Shown here in pieces: positions 20,807 through 33,179 of a DNA stretch of 64,000 bases. Made by a program: the position numbers and the translations under genes. The stretch is from contig JAJTUP010000017.1 in NCBI GenBank assembly GCA_021399435.1, positions 1,054,001-1,118,000 of the forward strand. The letters run 5' to 3'. The notes under the pieces are model-generated. The model saw only the letters and a list, made by a program, of their open reading frames with translations, was not told the origin of the DNA and did no database searches. Source of the DNA: Diaporthe sp. PMI_573. Taxonomy: Eukaryota; Ascomycota; Sordariomycetes; Diaporthales; Diaporthaceae. Position 1 is the stretch's first letter, and every line of letters starts with the position of its first letter.

Positions 20807-22772
20807 ATGTCTTATTTAAGACGGCCACCGCCTACGCATAAAGATCCAAAGGTTTTGAAAGCAGAGGAGCTCCGAGACGAGGGGCTTGCATTGACTACAC
20901 GGGTACCGGCCGTACATCATATCCCCGTCGCCGCCCTTTGGAATACAACTCCTCCTAATACTCCGACTACAATGACTTCGCACCACTTCTCGCTCTCCAG
21001 CAGTCTTTCCAACCACCGTTTTCTCCCGTCAGACGAGCACGTGGCTCATCAGACTTCTACCTGGGCACCGAGCAATCGACACGTCCTAATCATGATAACA
21101 CTGTCCGTTCTATCTTTCATGGTGGCGCTCGACTCCTGTATCATAGTTACGTCTCTAAATGTTGGCTCCCCAATCACGCATGATGGAATCCAGTATTGAC
21201 AATCGTTAGGCCATCGCCCTTGATCTGCATTTGACTACAACTCAGGGCATCTGGATTGGTACCGCATACCTCTTGGCCAGCGCTGTCACGATGCCGTTCC
21301 TTGCCGAGGCCAGCCATGTGTTCGGCCGTGCTGCCGTCCTCCGCGCTTGCATCGTGTCATTCACACTTGGGACCTCACTTTGCTGTCTTGCCACGGAAAT
21401 TACGGCGCTCCTGGTCGGCAGAGCGTTCCAAGGGGTCGGCGGGGCCGGGATCATGGTCCTGAGCCTGGTCATTTTCACCGATATTGTCCCACTCCGCTTC
21501 AGACCTAAGTGGTACGGTTTCGTGTATGTGAGACTACCCTCCTAGTTGATACCGGCTGATTCAGTATAGTCTCGGCGCCTGGGCCCTGGGAAATTGCTTA
21601 GGTCCTGTCTTGGGAGGTATCATTGCGCAGAATTCAACCTGGCGTTGGGTGTTCTACGCTATGTTCCCCTTCTGCGTGGCAGGCCTGGTGCTTTCGCCGA
21701 GTATTTCCAGCCTCAAAGCACCTCCTGCTACGCTTTCGGAAAAGTTCAGAAGGGTAGATTGGATCGGAGGTTCCCTCTTCATACTCTCCGGTACTGTGTT
21801 TCTCGTCGCTGTTTCGTGGGGCGGCGTGCAATACAGCTGGTTAAGCCCCGGCACGATTGTTCCGCTGTGCCTCGGAGTAGTTGGGCTAACATGGACGTTC
21901 ATCTACGAGGCCAAATGGTGTCGGAGGCCCTTCCTCCGCCGGAGCCTTTTTTGGAATGTTAGCTTAATCGTCACCTATATCTGCGGTACAATCCAAGGGC
22001 TCATTGTTTGTAGAGACCTTGCTGTCTCGGCTCACGACTCGATGGGCTGACGGTGAACCAGATCTATGGCCAGCTGTACTACATACCGCTTTACTTCCTT
22101 GCCGTCAAGGCCTATGACCCTGTGCGGACCGGCCTCTCCACACTGCCCATCATGGTCACGCTTGTGCCGAGCTCGATGGTCACCGGGGCATTAGTCACCC
22201 GTACAGCGAACTATCGCTGGCCTATCTGGCTCGGCTGGGTCCTTACTGCAGTTGGCTCTTTCCTGACGGTCTTATTTGATAGGAACACGTCAACCATGAT
22301 ATGGGCGACTGTGCTCATCATACTTGGCCTAGGCCACGGCGCGGTTCTTAACGCCCAGAATTTCGCCGCACAGGCCATGTGCAGGCAGGGCGAGGAAGGG
22401 CCGGCAGCAGCTATGTACGCATTCATGCGGCAATCCGGAATGGCCTTAGGGGTGTGTGTTGGTGGTACCGTGTTCCAGAATGTGATGAGCGTGAAGCTCC
22501 GATGGGAAGGCCTTGATACCGGCATCGCGCGAGAGAGCGAGGCGTTCGTTGAGGAGCTTCAAAAAATGCCCAGTGAGAGCTTGAAGAAGTTGCAGGTTCT
22601 GGACGCATATATCTATGGTCTGAGAGGAGTTTACCTGCTGTACAGCAGCCTCTCAGGGACGGCCTTCTTGATGAGCCTGTTCTTGAGGCACTGCAAGATG
22701 GCAGGTGAGGTTATGAGCGCGCATCAGCTTGAACATCAGGCTGCAGCTCAGTCTCACGACCCTGACCATTGA
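20807..22772 (+). CDS. MFS multidrug/metabolite efflux transporter (DHA2-like, 14-TM type)
   Basis: Four exons, 20807-21160, 21210-21523, 21570-22005 and 22062-22772, with introns of 49, 46 and 56 nt whose phases all fit. The product is 604 residues. After a polar N-terminus of about 95 residues come many hydrophobic helices. Diagnostic blocks are MVALDSCIIVTSLN (TM1), the loop after TM2 with ASHVFGRAAVL, GRAFQGVGGAGI (TM4), and motif C followed by a WRW signature (LGPVLGG...STWRWVFY), as in drug:H+ antiporter-2 pumps. The plasma membrane is the expected site. Pumps of this group export toxins, drugs or secondary metabolites. It lies between two P450 genes and has a palindrome copy 672 nt upstream, which suggests co-regulation. 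The C-terminus is short and polar. Confidence 0.88.
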
Positions 22773-23786
22773 TCTCAAGTGTGTTGGCACACTCAATGCT
22801 TGCAGAGCTACCATATGTGCAATCCGATATGCCTGTGATAGAGTAGGGTTTAAATTGAGGGACAGTGGGCTCGGTTCAAAGTCGCACTTCGTCTCAAAAA
22901 CCTCTCAGATTTCGATACGAATCTTACATCGATTTCAAACACACATCTTTCAGACCCCATCTATGTGGAACCCCAGTCTCCGCTCCCTGGGTGCCGGCCA
23001 CCCTTCTGTAAATCGGGTTCATAACGACGGCGGTCTCGAGGAGGGATGCGAACTCCTTCGCTACACTAAGACTGCTTGAGAATCGTGAAAGTTTGTTTAA
23101 TAAGCCTTACGCCAAGCTTTATACGAGAGACAGCTTATCCTCGGGGCGTGGTACGCGGCCCTAATTCCAAGTCCAGCGGGTGATATATCAAAACGCGGTG
23201 GCTAGAATGAAGCACAAGCTAATAGCAAGGAAGGTACCAATAATCTAATGTACGCCTTACTAGCTACAGTAACTACAATACAAGGGCTTTTAAATTTTCC
23301 CGTCCCAGGTAAATGGCCTAAAAAGTACATGTTTTATGTGCCCATCGCTTGTTCAGTCATTCCGTGAGGAAGTCCTGAGACATGATGTTGCTCCACTCAG
23401 GCTGGCTGCTAGCGCTGGTATGAGGCTGGAAGCAATTTCGTCCTAATACAGACCGCCTAGAAACCTGCGGTTAGATTTAGCTGCCTTCCTCTAGGCCCGT
23501 TACCTGCTGAATCACACGACTCAGTTCTCGCAGTGAAACTGAAAAGTGGATGTTCATCACTATAAATAGAACAGAAAGTAGCTGCAGCAGGGCGGCAGTA
23601 TTAAAAAGTTTATGGTCGCGTGCTCCAGCCAGCCCAATTTATACTCATTTTTTAGGAGACAGGCCCATACGGTCCATCAAAATATTTAAACCTCTGGGAG
23701 GAAAAAGTCTGGGTGCTATCCATCGCCCGTAACCTCCACCGTCAATTTCAACCACGCACCTCAAGTTCTGATACGCGCAGCAAACA
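22773..23786. other. Intergenic, no supported gene
   Basis: Moderately AT-rich. One short frame (22729-23079) is an overlap of the transporter's 3' end and lacks support. No repeats are seen. Confidence 0.5.
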
Positions 23787-24317
23787 ATGTCGCAAGCATC
23801 CTCAGAAGACAGCCGAATCATTAAGCAGCAGGCATTCGACATTCAGAAGCAATGTGCGAAACTATCCGAGACATGCCCAGATGCAAACATCTGCTTCCTT
23901 TTCCTGACAGAGGGCAAATTCTATTCCTTCCAGACTCCCAATGCCTGGCCCATCAGGGCTACTGACATCGCCGGTGTGGCCCTGGAAGAAGCAAAGATGC
24001 CCACCGGCATGAACGCAGCCAGTCAGCCAAAATACACCCAACGACAAGCTGAGCCACTCATTAGCTACTCACGAGCTCCGAGACCCGAAAGCCCCACACT
24101 TGGGGACGCGGCCCCGGCCAGGCACGTTTACGGTCCTGGGGGGATTGATATCCTCAGTTCTGATGCAGATCCCCCAGATCTAGTAAGACAAATAGAGTGC
24201 TTCTGCATTTATTCTAACAAGTCTTAAGTCAAGCCGCTAATTGTCTTACAGAGCCCACCCCTATACGATGAAGGTGCGGAGCTCCTTCTCCCGCTTCTGA
24301 GCCACCTCAAAAGCTGA
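23787..24317 (+). CDS. Small protein with a MADS/SRF-like N-terminal block
   Basis: Two exons, 23787-24182 and 24252-24317, are joined by a 69-nt intron (GTAAGA...TTACAG), giving 153 residues. The splice removes an otherwise premature stop and adds a coherent end (...SPPLYDEGAELLLPLLSHLKS). The N-terminal 60 residues follow the pattern of short fungal MADS-box-like proteins: a helix (SRIIKQQAFDIQKQCAKLSE) then a strand pair (DANICFLFLTEGKFYSFQT) followed by W-P-I. The basic DNA-contact residues of a true MADS box are mostly missing, so DNA binding is uncertain. The middle is Pro/Arg-rich. A related but more basic protein lies at 49107-49496. The match is pattern-based and tentative. Confidence 0.6.
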
Positions 24318-25383
24318 CATCCAGTTCAAATCCAGATAGTACACAGACGAGGGAAAGCCAAGACCCTCATACTGTCGCTGTCCCTTGGACAGACACCGAG
24401 CACTCACCCGAACCCGGCAGGTCTCGAGAGCAACGCAGGACCCTTCCTGAAAGCCGCCGGCACAGCGCTCAAGTGATCAGTGGAAGTGAGCGACATCATT
24501 ATGGTCTTGGCTCACGGCCGTGGTAGTACGTCTGCCATTGGTATTTCGGCTTTAATATAGAAGGATATTTGGTGCCAATTTGCAGGACAGGCCGCACCTT
24601 CCCGCAAGTCGATGGTACAGTGATAAGTAAGCTCAGCGCGGTGTCCTGCAACTGGGAGTCCTCGAGCTTGAAGGAATTGGTGTGACTGCGTCCGCCCAAT
24701 TTTAGCTAGACTCCGGACGCAGACATTCAAGCCGGAGCACAGGGCGCGGTTATCAAGACTACCGATCAGCTAACCTAAAATTGGCATCTTATGCCTGCTT
24801 GAAGTTTGTTGAATAAAGGTCCAAATAAAATGGAAAATGGAAAATAGAGAAAAAGAGAACACGACCGACGAGAATCTCCAGCTGAATGCACTTCTGCGTC
24901 CAGGCGACTGCAGGTGACTATTTTCAGGTCACATTTGCTCGCTACTTCCATCAAACGTGACACCTTCCGGGCATCCTAAATCCATTTGCTACAGAGTACG
25001 TCATGGACTCAAGCTTCTACCTAAAAGCGATTTCATGCATTGAAAGAAAATGTATTGTAGGTATTGAAATTCTGCCGTTCATGGCCTGAAGGATTACCAT
25101 CCATAGCAGCCCGAACAGCAACTTGAGCAACACTGGAGCTATAAGAGGATATAACGTGACAAAGTGAGGCGCGCCATTCCGTCTATGCCTTCGAATTCTC
25201 GACGGGAAGCGGCCCAGAAGCGGATTGCAAAGCAGTACGGATGTACCTAAGTCCAAAGTGCGCATCTGCCGAGATAATAGACCAATGTGATGCCAATCGC
25301 TTAAACATCCCAGACAACTTACCCACGACAATTCGTGATCAGTCTTCCATTTATTGGCCAGCAACTCCATAGACAGAAAACAT
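24318..25383. other. Intergenic, no supported gene
   Basis: No gene is seen. It covers the 3' flanks of the converging MADS-like and second P450 genes. Confidence 0.5.
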
Positions 25384-27033
25384 TTATATCTCTCGAAGCG
25401 TGACGCTCATCGGTAGGGATCCACTCATGAAGAGGTGATGATGGATCTTGCAGGAGGGTTCGTCAATGATAAACTGGAAATCGAAGTTTCGGAAAAGCTG
25501 AGTAAAGCGTCAGTAAATTCGATCCCTGTCAAAAAGAGAAGAAAGGGCTCCGGCCCACCTCCACAATCACCTTCTTTAACTCGATGAAAGCAACTGTCCT
25601 CGCCGGGCAGCCCCATCTTCCCGCGCCAAAGACGAGATCCGTCTGCTTGCGCATCAGGCTCCTCGTCTTCCCGTCGGCCTCGAGCCAACGCTCTGGCCGG
25701 AAGACATCAGCGTCTGCGCCAAAGAGGGAGACGTCGTGCGCCACAGCCCAGGTGCTGTGTCCAATCCTTGTCCCTGGCGGGATGAACTGGCCGTTGAGTG
25801 TGTCTCCCTTAGGGCCAACTTGCTTCATGATGAGTCCACCAAAGGGAGGGTTTACCCTGAGGCCCTCGGTGACAACCGCATCCAGGTAAAGGAGCTTTGT
25901 TGCCTCCTCATCTGTCGAAGGCTGAGAGATCAACCCTTCGGCGGCAGCACGGTCAAGTTCGTTCTGAAGCTCTGAGGCGACGCTTGGGCTGGCTGCGATG
26001 TGTGATACGGTCATCTTGATCGCATTAGCCGTTGTATCTGAGCCGGCGATGAGTGGGAACATGATCTCAGACTCTGCCGAGCGACGGTCCAGGCCATGAT
26101 TTAAAAATGATCCCTAGCATTCAAGTAAGCTATTGCCTGATGGTGAGGCCAATTATGATAGCTCACCAAGAGGTCTTGTTGATCTTTCGCATCTGGCCCC
26201 ATCCGGCTGGCGACAAGTTCTCTGGCCATCCCCATGAGGTACCCAACACCCCAGCTGTCTGTCGGCCTTGGCCCAACGAGCTTGAGCAATACGTTCGAAA
26301 AGAAGATTCTCTGGAGAGGCGGAATGTCCGTGAACACTTGGATCCAATCCAAAGCCAGCTTCACAACGGCAACGATACCACGAACGTCCTTATTCGTCTC
26401 GAGCAGGCCCAGGGGCTTGCCAAACGCCAATTTAGACTTGGCATCATGGGCATAGAAGTCTGCAAGTCTTCCGAAGTCGACTGGATTTGCTGACCCATCG
26501 GAGAGGTACTCACGCTTGATCAAGCTGACCAAGGCCTGGACCTGGGAGTCGAGGTCAGACTCAAGGTTTGGGATGTCTCTGCCCATGTAGCCGGCGGCCA
26601 GCTTCGATCGGAGGGACATGTGGGCATGCTTTCCCATGATACTGCCCATCATGTCGTGATAAGGGTCGAGCCTTGTCGCCTTGTACCAGCTGCTCCGCTC
26701 GTAGGTCGTACGGGCTGCAGACATCCGGCGCAGGTAGTCGGGATTGGACGCCAGCAGGTCATTGGGACCAATTCTGACCATGGAGCCATATTTCTTCGAG
26801 AGTTCAAAGTACTCTAGGTGGGAGCGGCCAGAAAGGCGGATCCGCAACATTGGAAGGTATGATACAGAGGCGAAAAAGGGGCCGGAGAAAGCTGACAGCC
26901 GACTTCTTGTCCGGAATCTGGTAATTGACAGGTATAGCACAACGAAGAAGAGGAAGATGAGGCCCATGGCGAAAGGATCTGAGCCTACGTAATCCCGAAT
27001 AATCTGGGGAAGAGATGTATAGAAGTTGGCCAT
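25384..27033 (-). CDS. Cytochrome P450 monooxygenase (pisatin-demethylase-like), complete
   Basis: Three exons, 26167-27033, 25559-26113 and 25384-25497, with introns of 53 and 61 nt, all in phase 0. The product is 511 residues. The ATG at 27033 is chosen over the in-frame ATG at 27183 because the usual anchor follows at once (FAMGLIFLFFVVLYLSI, about residues 22-38). The I-helix has AGSDTT at 312-317. The ExxR is Glu372/Arg375 (EGLR), and the PERW block is present. The haem loop is FGAGRWGCPA with Cys458; the final Gly is Ala, as in some fungal subfamilies. The short last exon supplies the C-terminal strands (LFRNFDFQF). The closest pattern is the pisatin demethylase/benzoate hydroxylase-like group. 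Expected at the ER. Substrate unknown. Confidence 0.88.
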
Positions 27034-27536
27034 GGTTGCCTCGACCGATGGGCTCTGGTATCGAAACAGTGTTTCACGGTCACTACCAAGGGCGAAGACT
27101 TTCACCCCGAGTCGATTTTGGAGAAAACACAAAGATACTGAGGATTTTGCGACTAAAAATGGCTGAGGGCTTATAGCGTTCACTAAAGGATTACAATGTA
27201 CACGACTTCCCTCTTATATTTAAAGAATGCTCCGTGCTTACTAGGTTGAGGAGGAACTCACACCGTAGACGGCATATGGCTCACAAAAGAACCATGCCTC
27301 GGGGTCTCTCCTGTGCCACGCCTCATTCCTGACTGTGTGATCAGGCACAGCCCCAAACACTAGTGGGTGTGTGCCTGAGCAACTCCCGATGAACAAGTCA
27401 TCCTCCTGCCCCTGGTGGCCGCCACACGGTCGCTGAAAACAAGCTCGTCATACCACCCCTACGATTTTCCCACCCAGATACCGTCTTGAGTGACTTTCAT
27501 GGCATTGGAAAGAACCTCGTGACATAAGTCTGTCTG
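27034..27536. other. Intergenic, promoter of the second P450
   Basis: This lies between the P450 5' end and the 3' end of the next minus-strand gene. TATATTTAAAG on the minus strand near 27213-27223 may be its TATA element. Nothing else is seen. Confidence 0.45.
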
Positions 27537-28515
27537 TCACCAGTCGAATTGGATGTTCCTCGTATCTCTCCGTTGCCGCACCGAGTCCGCGCTTAGTAGT
27601 GGCTCGATATCAATTTCGACCAACACAATCTTTCCACATGGCGTGTCTGCAATACATTCCAGAATCAAAGCAGCAAAGTGTCGCTTTACAGCATCAAACC
27701 GGTCTTCCCTACCGCGGCAAACCATTTCTTCGGCATACGTATCCGGAGCTACCAACACAAAGCGCAGGTACCTGAATTGGGACCATCCGAGACGCATCAA
27801 AAGCTGCTCTAGTTGGGCGAGTGCCATATCGCGGAAGCTGCCTTCCACGTCTAGAGGAAAGCTTTGACGCTTTGGACGGTGAGAGACCGCACGAAACATG
27901 AAATCCACCCGCTTTTGCATGTTCGTTGCCGCATAAAGTGCGTCGTTATTGCTTGGTCCATTTGACACAAAATTCTCGCACGCCGCCGGGCTTGATTCGC
28001 TATCCATAGACCAGGATGCTGCTGATAATTGCTCAGGTACTGAACAACCAGGTATAAGGTGAAGACTGGGCCCTGTTTTTTTCTTCCTATATTTGGCATT
28101 GCGATACTGCTGAATGTTCAATCGCCAGAACACTTGTCGCATAATTGTCTTGATTCTGAAACACAATCAGCCTCAACATCCTTAATCTCTTGTCCTTGTA
28201 TATTTACCGTGTACTATGAGTGGAGCACTTGAACTTGTTGAATCGAATATGAGACTCGTCGTCCGGCCAGAACACGGCACTGTACTTGCGAAAATACGCT
28301 TCAACCATCTCCTCCAAGGCCTCTTGATGTTCCTGAGATTTCCAATCAAGAAGCGTATTTCCTTTCAAGTCTTTTCTTGTTGTAAATGTCTTTCGAAAAA
28401 CCTGAACGCTATCGTAGAATGCTTGACATCTCGGTAGGCGAGGATCACCGTAATCGAGTTGATTTCGCAGAACAGTTATCGATGGAATCGACGTCGGCGT
28501 TGTGGGACTCGTCAT
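27537..28515 (-). CDS. Hypothetical two-exon protein
   Basis: Exons 28208-28515 and 27537-28155 are joined by a 52-nt intron (GTAAAT...TTTCAG, branch GCTGAT) in phase 2, giving 308 residues. The N-terminal 100 residues start with a Ser/Thr/Pro tail and continue into a charged helical part (RKTFTTRKDLKGN; EHQEALEEMVEAYFRKY). The C-terminal half alternates helices and strands (FRYLRFVLVAPDTYAEEMV; HFAALILECIA; KIVLVEIDIEPLL), like a compact alpha/beta domain. No signal peptide or membrane helix is present. I do not recognise the family. The clean splice and long coherent product make it a likely real gene. Confidence 0.65.
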
Positions 28516-30661
28516 GGCGACGTGGAATAGCTTGCAAAAATAGAACTGTCACCCAGGAGATGAGAAGAGATGAAGAGGAAGAGGCGAGGTCGGGCGCGGA
28601 GCAGAGTTTATCTGGTTATCCTCATTATGAGGACCTTGGATCAGCTGGCCATACCGGCAAGCCGAGATAGCGGACGTGCTAGTCCGTATCCCTAACACCC
28701 AGGCCGCCCCGTCTCAGATATCTGCAGGTGAGTCGCTATGACTGCCTACAACGGCTAGGTGAGGCTGTTGGACGGCGGCGCCTGATCTACAGAGAAATAA
28801 GATTTCGGAGGATTCACTATTCTGTCCCATCAGGCATCTATATCGACTAGCTCTGGAATTCACAGGGAAAGGCCAGTCCCACATGCCTGACCGGGAATGG
28901 GTGCTGAAACCGGTGGCGACGGAGGACGCCCGTCCAAACCTGCCCGTCCATGGCTGGCCATACTGCCTGGCCAGAGTGAGGCCTCCATTGCTATAAAGAT
29001 GCCCTCTCCTCCACGCAGTCCTCGTATTGTGGCCCGGAAATGCCCTCATGGATGATGCCCCCCGCTCACGGGCTGGCTGGCTCACGTGTTGGTCGGGGAG
29101 CTTTCATCATCAACCCAAGAGGCGCAGCAGGCCTGGCAGTTACGGTCTCACGGCTGATGGCCAAATGAGCCAGCCCCTTTTTTCTTCTACCGTCTTTCTT
29201 TTATCTCTCTGGACTGTGACTTTCAATACGTTGTAAACAATCCTGCGTGTACTCTATTCCGCGAGGCCATGGTTGTACGTTGCCATCCACGTACACCCAA
29301 TACCGCAGCAGGCACGAATGAGGCTTTCCTGCCATGGAAGTAAAGCTCCCAACAACACTACGGCCTTGAAAAATCTAGGTTCCCGCAGCCGCATGCTCGT
29401 TCGTCATCGTGCAGAGGCTCTCGTGGCAAGGGGCTAGAACACACTTGCGAGCCATGGAGCCTAGTCCCGGCTTGCCCTCACTTCTACCCTGGGCGATGGC
29501 TTCGGAGGTATTTTTACACACCTAGAGAGGCAGCTGGAACCCCAACAGAGACATAACAGCCTCTCGAGGCAGTACCGCGAGGTTGTCACACAATTTGGGC
29601 TGACACTGTGATTGGCACCCACACCCACACAGGAGACGCCGTGCCTGCTCATTATGAGGCATTTGGTGTAGAGCAAATCTTGGCACTATGCCCTGTGAGT
29701 GCCTCACCCTCTGCCTTGACGGTTCACCCACCTTGAGCGCACAGAGGCATGACGACCTCGCATTCGTGCCTTGATCCGGTGGTCGACCACGGTGGGCAGC
29801 CCAGCTGCATCGTCACATTGCCACCCACCCCAAGCACACAAATGACACTATATACCGCAGTCGTGCCTTGATTCGGTGATCAGCCCTGTAGGCGGCCTAT
29901 TTATGTCGTGGCATAATCGCGCAGCACATGTTGGTCTAGCCGGAATGGTACGACGACCTCGCCCATTGTGCCGCAATTCGTGGGCAGCCCAACTGCGTTG
30001 TCGCATCGTCGTGCAGCACACGGTTGACCCTATCACGTTCTAGTATTCTCGGATATCACTGCCAGTTCGAGTTATGATGTCCATGTCACTTCATGGCCTG
30101 TCGTTTGTCATGGGACCCAGGACGCAGGGGAGGAGATCCAAGACCGGCTCCACTGCTGGGTTGACCCTGCTTTTTGATGATTGAGAATAGTCCTTTTCCG
30201 GCCTTCTGACACTCAATCACACATGATGTAGTACGCGGTGTAGATGGCCTTTGCCAAAATAAGCCCGAGTGGCTGCTCGTTATTTGTACAGTCGCCCAGA
30301 AAACGTGCACGTCTGTCTGGCGAGCTCCAGGAGCATGGTCTTCCCTCCCTCTTGTTGCAAGTCGGACTCATATAAGCGGACTCCACTTTCCCACTATCCT
30401 GATCTGCTTTACCATACTTCTCAACCTCTTCCCTCAATTTCCCTAGCTCTCTTGGCCACTCAGGTGAAATCATCAGTATGGAGTCGACTCTAAATACAAC
30501 ATGTTCTAAGGAGCTTCAACAGCTTTTCCACAGCTCTTTGGGTCCATCATTCTGGGATAACCATGAAGAATCGCCCAAGCTGCGTCAGCGGATGCGTGCA
30601 TGCGCCTCTAGCAAATTCCTATCTCTGAACCACACCCTGCGTAACGACCCCACAACCGCAC
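28516..30661. other. Long intergenic stretch with diverged repeats, no supported gene
   Basis: No frame here has a recognisable domain. From about 29700 to 30020 there are diverged repeat units. The rest is unremarkable. Confidence 0.5.
29745..30015. repeat. Diverged tandem units (CGTGCCTTGATYCGGTG / GGGCAGCCCARCTGC)
   Basis: A block of about 60-70 nt recurs in altered form. GACGACCTCGC occurs at about 29751 and 29951. A CGTGCCTTGAT(C/T)CGGTG element occurs at about 29766 and 29863. GTGGGCAGCCCA(G/A)CTGC, followed by GTC or GT-TGTC, occurs at about 29791 and 29981. The spacing is irregular and no coding frame runs through it. It is probably an old, decayed tandem or mobile repeat. Confidence 0.45.
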
Positions 30662-31042
30662 TCACGTTGTGTGTTTGACATCCAAGGTCATGCTGGATCC
30701 TTCAAGTGCAGCTGGACTCGACAGATCAGGGGCGATTTCTTTTGGTCCGCTCCGAAAAATAGGTTGGCGTCTTCGACGTAGGCTCTCGACAATACTAATG
30801 CTGGTAAATAGTCCCGTGCAGTATGACATGACAAGGACAAAAAGATATTTGAAACATGTCCCGAGGTTGGGCTCAAAGGAGTTTAAAAACAAAAAGAGGA
30901 GGACCGCAAGGGCTGAGTATATCCAGATCAGGAGAGGTGCAAGCAGGCGCCAATCAACTCGATTAAAGATTGCCAGGTGAGAAACCACCCCAAGTAGCGC
31001 GGTGATTGTGCCTAGCATGGCAAGTTCTGTCTTGTCAATCAT
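30662..31042 (-). CDS. Small membrane protein with three predicted helices
   Basis: An intron-free frame of 126 residues. Three hydrophobic segments (TITALLGVVSHLAIF; LLIWIYSALAVLLFLFL; YLFVLVMSYCTGLFTSI) are followed by a basic stretch (ESLRRRRQ) and a polar tail. The layout resembles the extra membrane-anchor module at the N-terminus of some fungal P450s (a G-L-F-T-S-x-x-I run, then a basic and Gly-Pro segment), but no P450 body follows. It may be a detached remnant that still reads open, or an independent small protein. A frameshifted relative lies at 36490-36872 on the same strand. Confidence 0.5.
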   Translation of the reverse strand: MIDKTELAMLGTITALLGVVSHLAIFNRVDWRLLAPLLIWIYSALAVLLFLFLNSFEPNLGTCFKYLFVLVMSYCTGLFTSISIVESLRRRRQPIFRSGPKEIAPDLSSPAALEGSSMTLDVKHTT

Positions 31043-32422
31043 GGCTCGGTTGCATGCACTGTCGTCAAGAAGGCAGGGAAATTTTCAGAAAATGCATCAA
31101 TGGACAAAGCGAGCGGCAGATGTCTCCTGGAGTGCTGCACCAGCAGAGCTTATAAAGAGGTGACCTGGAGATGAGCGCCTGGGTGAAAGCGAGCGCACGC
31201 ATCAAGCATGGCCGTTTCTGGCAGACAACGGTGTTGGTTGACTGCTAAATTTGGCGGCCAATGGCAGGCCCGGATGTGGTGTTGGCATCGGTGGTTGCTG
31301 GGCTTTGGGGTCTTCACCAGGAGTCTCGCCAGCGGCGCAGTGCTAGAGCTTCGGGGGCATTTAGTCTTAGCGCCGACCGAAACAGCCGCCTCCGCAACGG
31401 CAGTTGAGAAGCTAAGAAGGCAATGCATATCACTCATAATGGCACAGCATATTCTATTGAACGTGAAATTAAAAATTGTGTAGGTGATTGTCCACAGAAA
31501 GGTAGATAGTGATGATACATGTCCGACTCCGCGCCACTTAGCCGAGCTGCCGTCATGCGTGTCCCGGTAGCCAGGGTTTGGTCAGGAATCAACAGTCAAC
31601 AATAGAGCCGCCAAAGTTCAAATACACGTTGCAGTCACAAATGTAACCATAGTGAGAAACAGGGCTCAGCTGCCCTTGCATTATTTGTGGATCCCTACCA
31701 AAGAGGCTTGCTTCCCTTGTACATGCTCTCTGGGCACGCTTGAGTCCGCTCGGGTCGACCGGCGCTGGCATCCACAGAGCTGCTGAATAGCGGGCGATCT
31801 GATCTTATACTGCCGCGGCTGATCGACACGAGCTGGCCGGTGCTGATTGCGATGTCATTAGGGCAGGTGGTGAGAACCTCAGCGCCTAACGGCCTCTTTA
31901 TGTGCACGCTCGCTACGACCACAGGGCTGTGCGGAGCTCCATATTCGACTCGTTGCTGACCGGGGTCTCAATGCATACGTGCTCGTCGCTGAGATCGAGA
32001 GGTGACCAGCAAACAGTACACCATGTGTTCCAACTAGGGTCCGGTATCCTTTGGTGGCAAATAGGAGGGATTTCAGGGCCTGATGTTCTAGAAGTGCTTA
32101 AAGGCCACGTACTGTCCATCGACTTCGCATTACACTGAGTTCTTAATACTGGTTTAGGGTTGTTCGAGACTCGAGATCAGTAGCATAAATATGTACGAAA
32201 GTTTTGACGAGCTAGTGGATATGATTGAATGAAGTGTAGTACAGAAACTGAAACCTCGACATTTATATAGATTAGTGAACCCAGAACTGAGGTGTAAAGA
32301 GAATAGCAACCCTTCTTGCATCTACATCGTCTTGCCTCCCCTCCGTCATTCTGCTACCACTCTGTCCTTCTTAATGTTCAGTCTCGCGTAAAATAGCATA
32401 GAAATATCTCACTTCCACGCTC
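31043..32422. other. Intergenic, no supported gene
   Basis: Composition turns AT-rich after about 32150. No gene or clear repeat is seen. Confidence 0.5.
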
Positions 32423-32980
32423 TTAGAACCCACATCTATCCCCGTTATAATCAATACAACATTGATATGACTTGACCGAGATTTGATCCCCACGCTGAGT
32501 AATGTTTGTAGAATATCCGCTAAGAATGAGATAACCTCCATCACGGGGTTTAAGGGAACAGACAACTAATCCTAGATCAAAGATGTCTTGAACATTCAAT
32601 TGGGCCGTAGAACCTAGATACCCAGTAATGAATCCTGAAAGGGTTGAGAGGCTATCTTGGTCAAGAGAATTTCCTGTAGAGTCCACAAAGGTATCTAGGA
32701 CAATTGAGGCAGAAACAGCTTCCGAGGGAATGAACTGGCCTTCAGGATACCGTTAACTACCAAATTCTTTTTCCTGAAACTTGATCTACTTACCATTTGT
32801 ATTGACAGGCTTGGCAGGAAGTTGATAGAAGCAGTCATCGTCAAATAAAGGTATATTGAAAACCTGGATAAGTGGCGGATTATCGTTATTCACCTTTACC
32901 ACAATTTGGATATTAGGAAGGGTGGTAGAGCAAGCTAAAGCTGCTGTAAAGAATCCCAGAAGGGGGAAATAGATAATCAT
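32423..32980 (-). CDS. Small secreted protein, unknown
   Basis: Exons 32794-32980 and 32423-32739 are joined by a 54-nt intron (GTAAGT...GAAG, with a GTTAAC branch-like site), giving 167 residues. The N-terminus MIIYFPLLGFFTAALAC is a signal peptide. The mature protein has few charges and several cysteines (DDDCFYQL; VVCSL; YQCCIDYNGDRCGF), with a cysteine cluster at the very end that could form disulphides. No known domain is recognised. Size, secretion and cysteines fit a small secreted fungal protein (effector-like or wall-associated). The acceptor was chosen because nearer AGs give a stop. The gene lies in an AT-rich zone. Confidence 0.6.
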
Positions 32981-33179
32981 GATGCGGTTGACGGTTGGTG
33001 TAAGATAGATAGATCAAGCAGCAAGTTGTATCAATGTAACCAAGTATTTTTCTGAACTTAGGGTCTATAGGGTATACTTTAAACAGAGTCTAGATAAAGG
33101 CATTTACTTAAACAGATTTGGGTAGTATACGATTTATTTAAAGAATCCTTTAAATACCCACTCAGAGTATTTATTTTTA

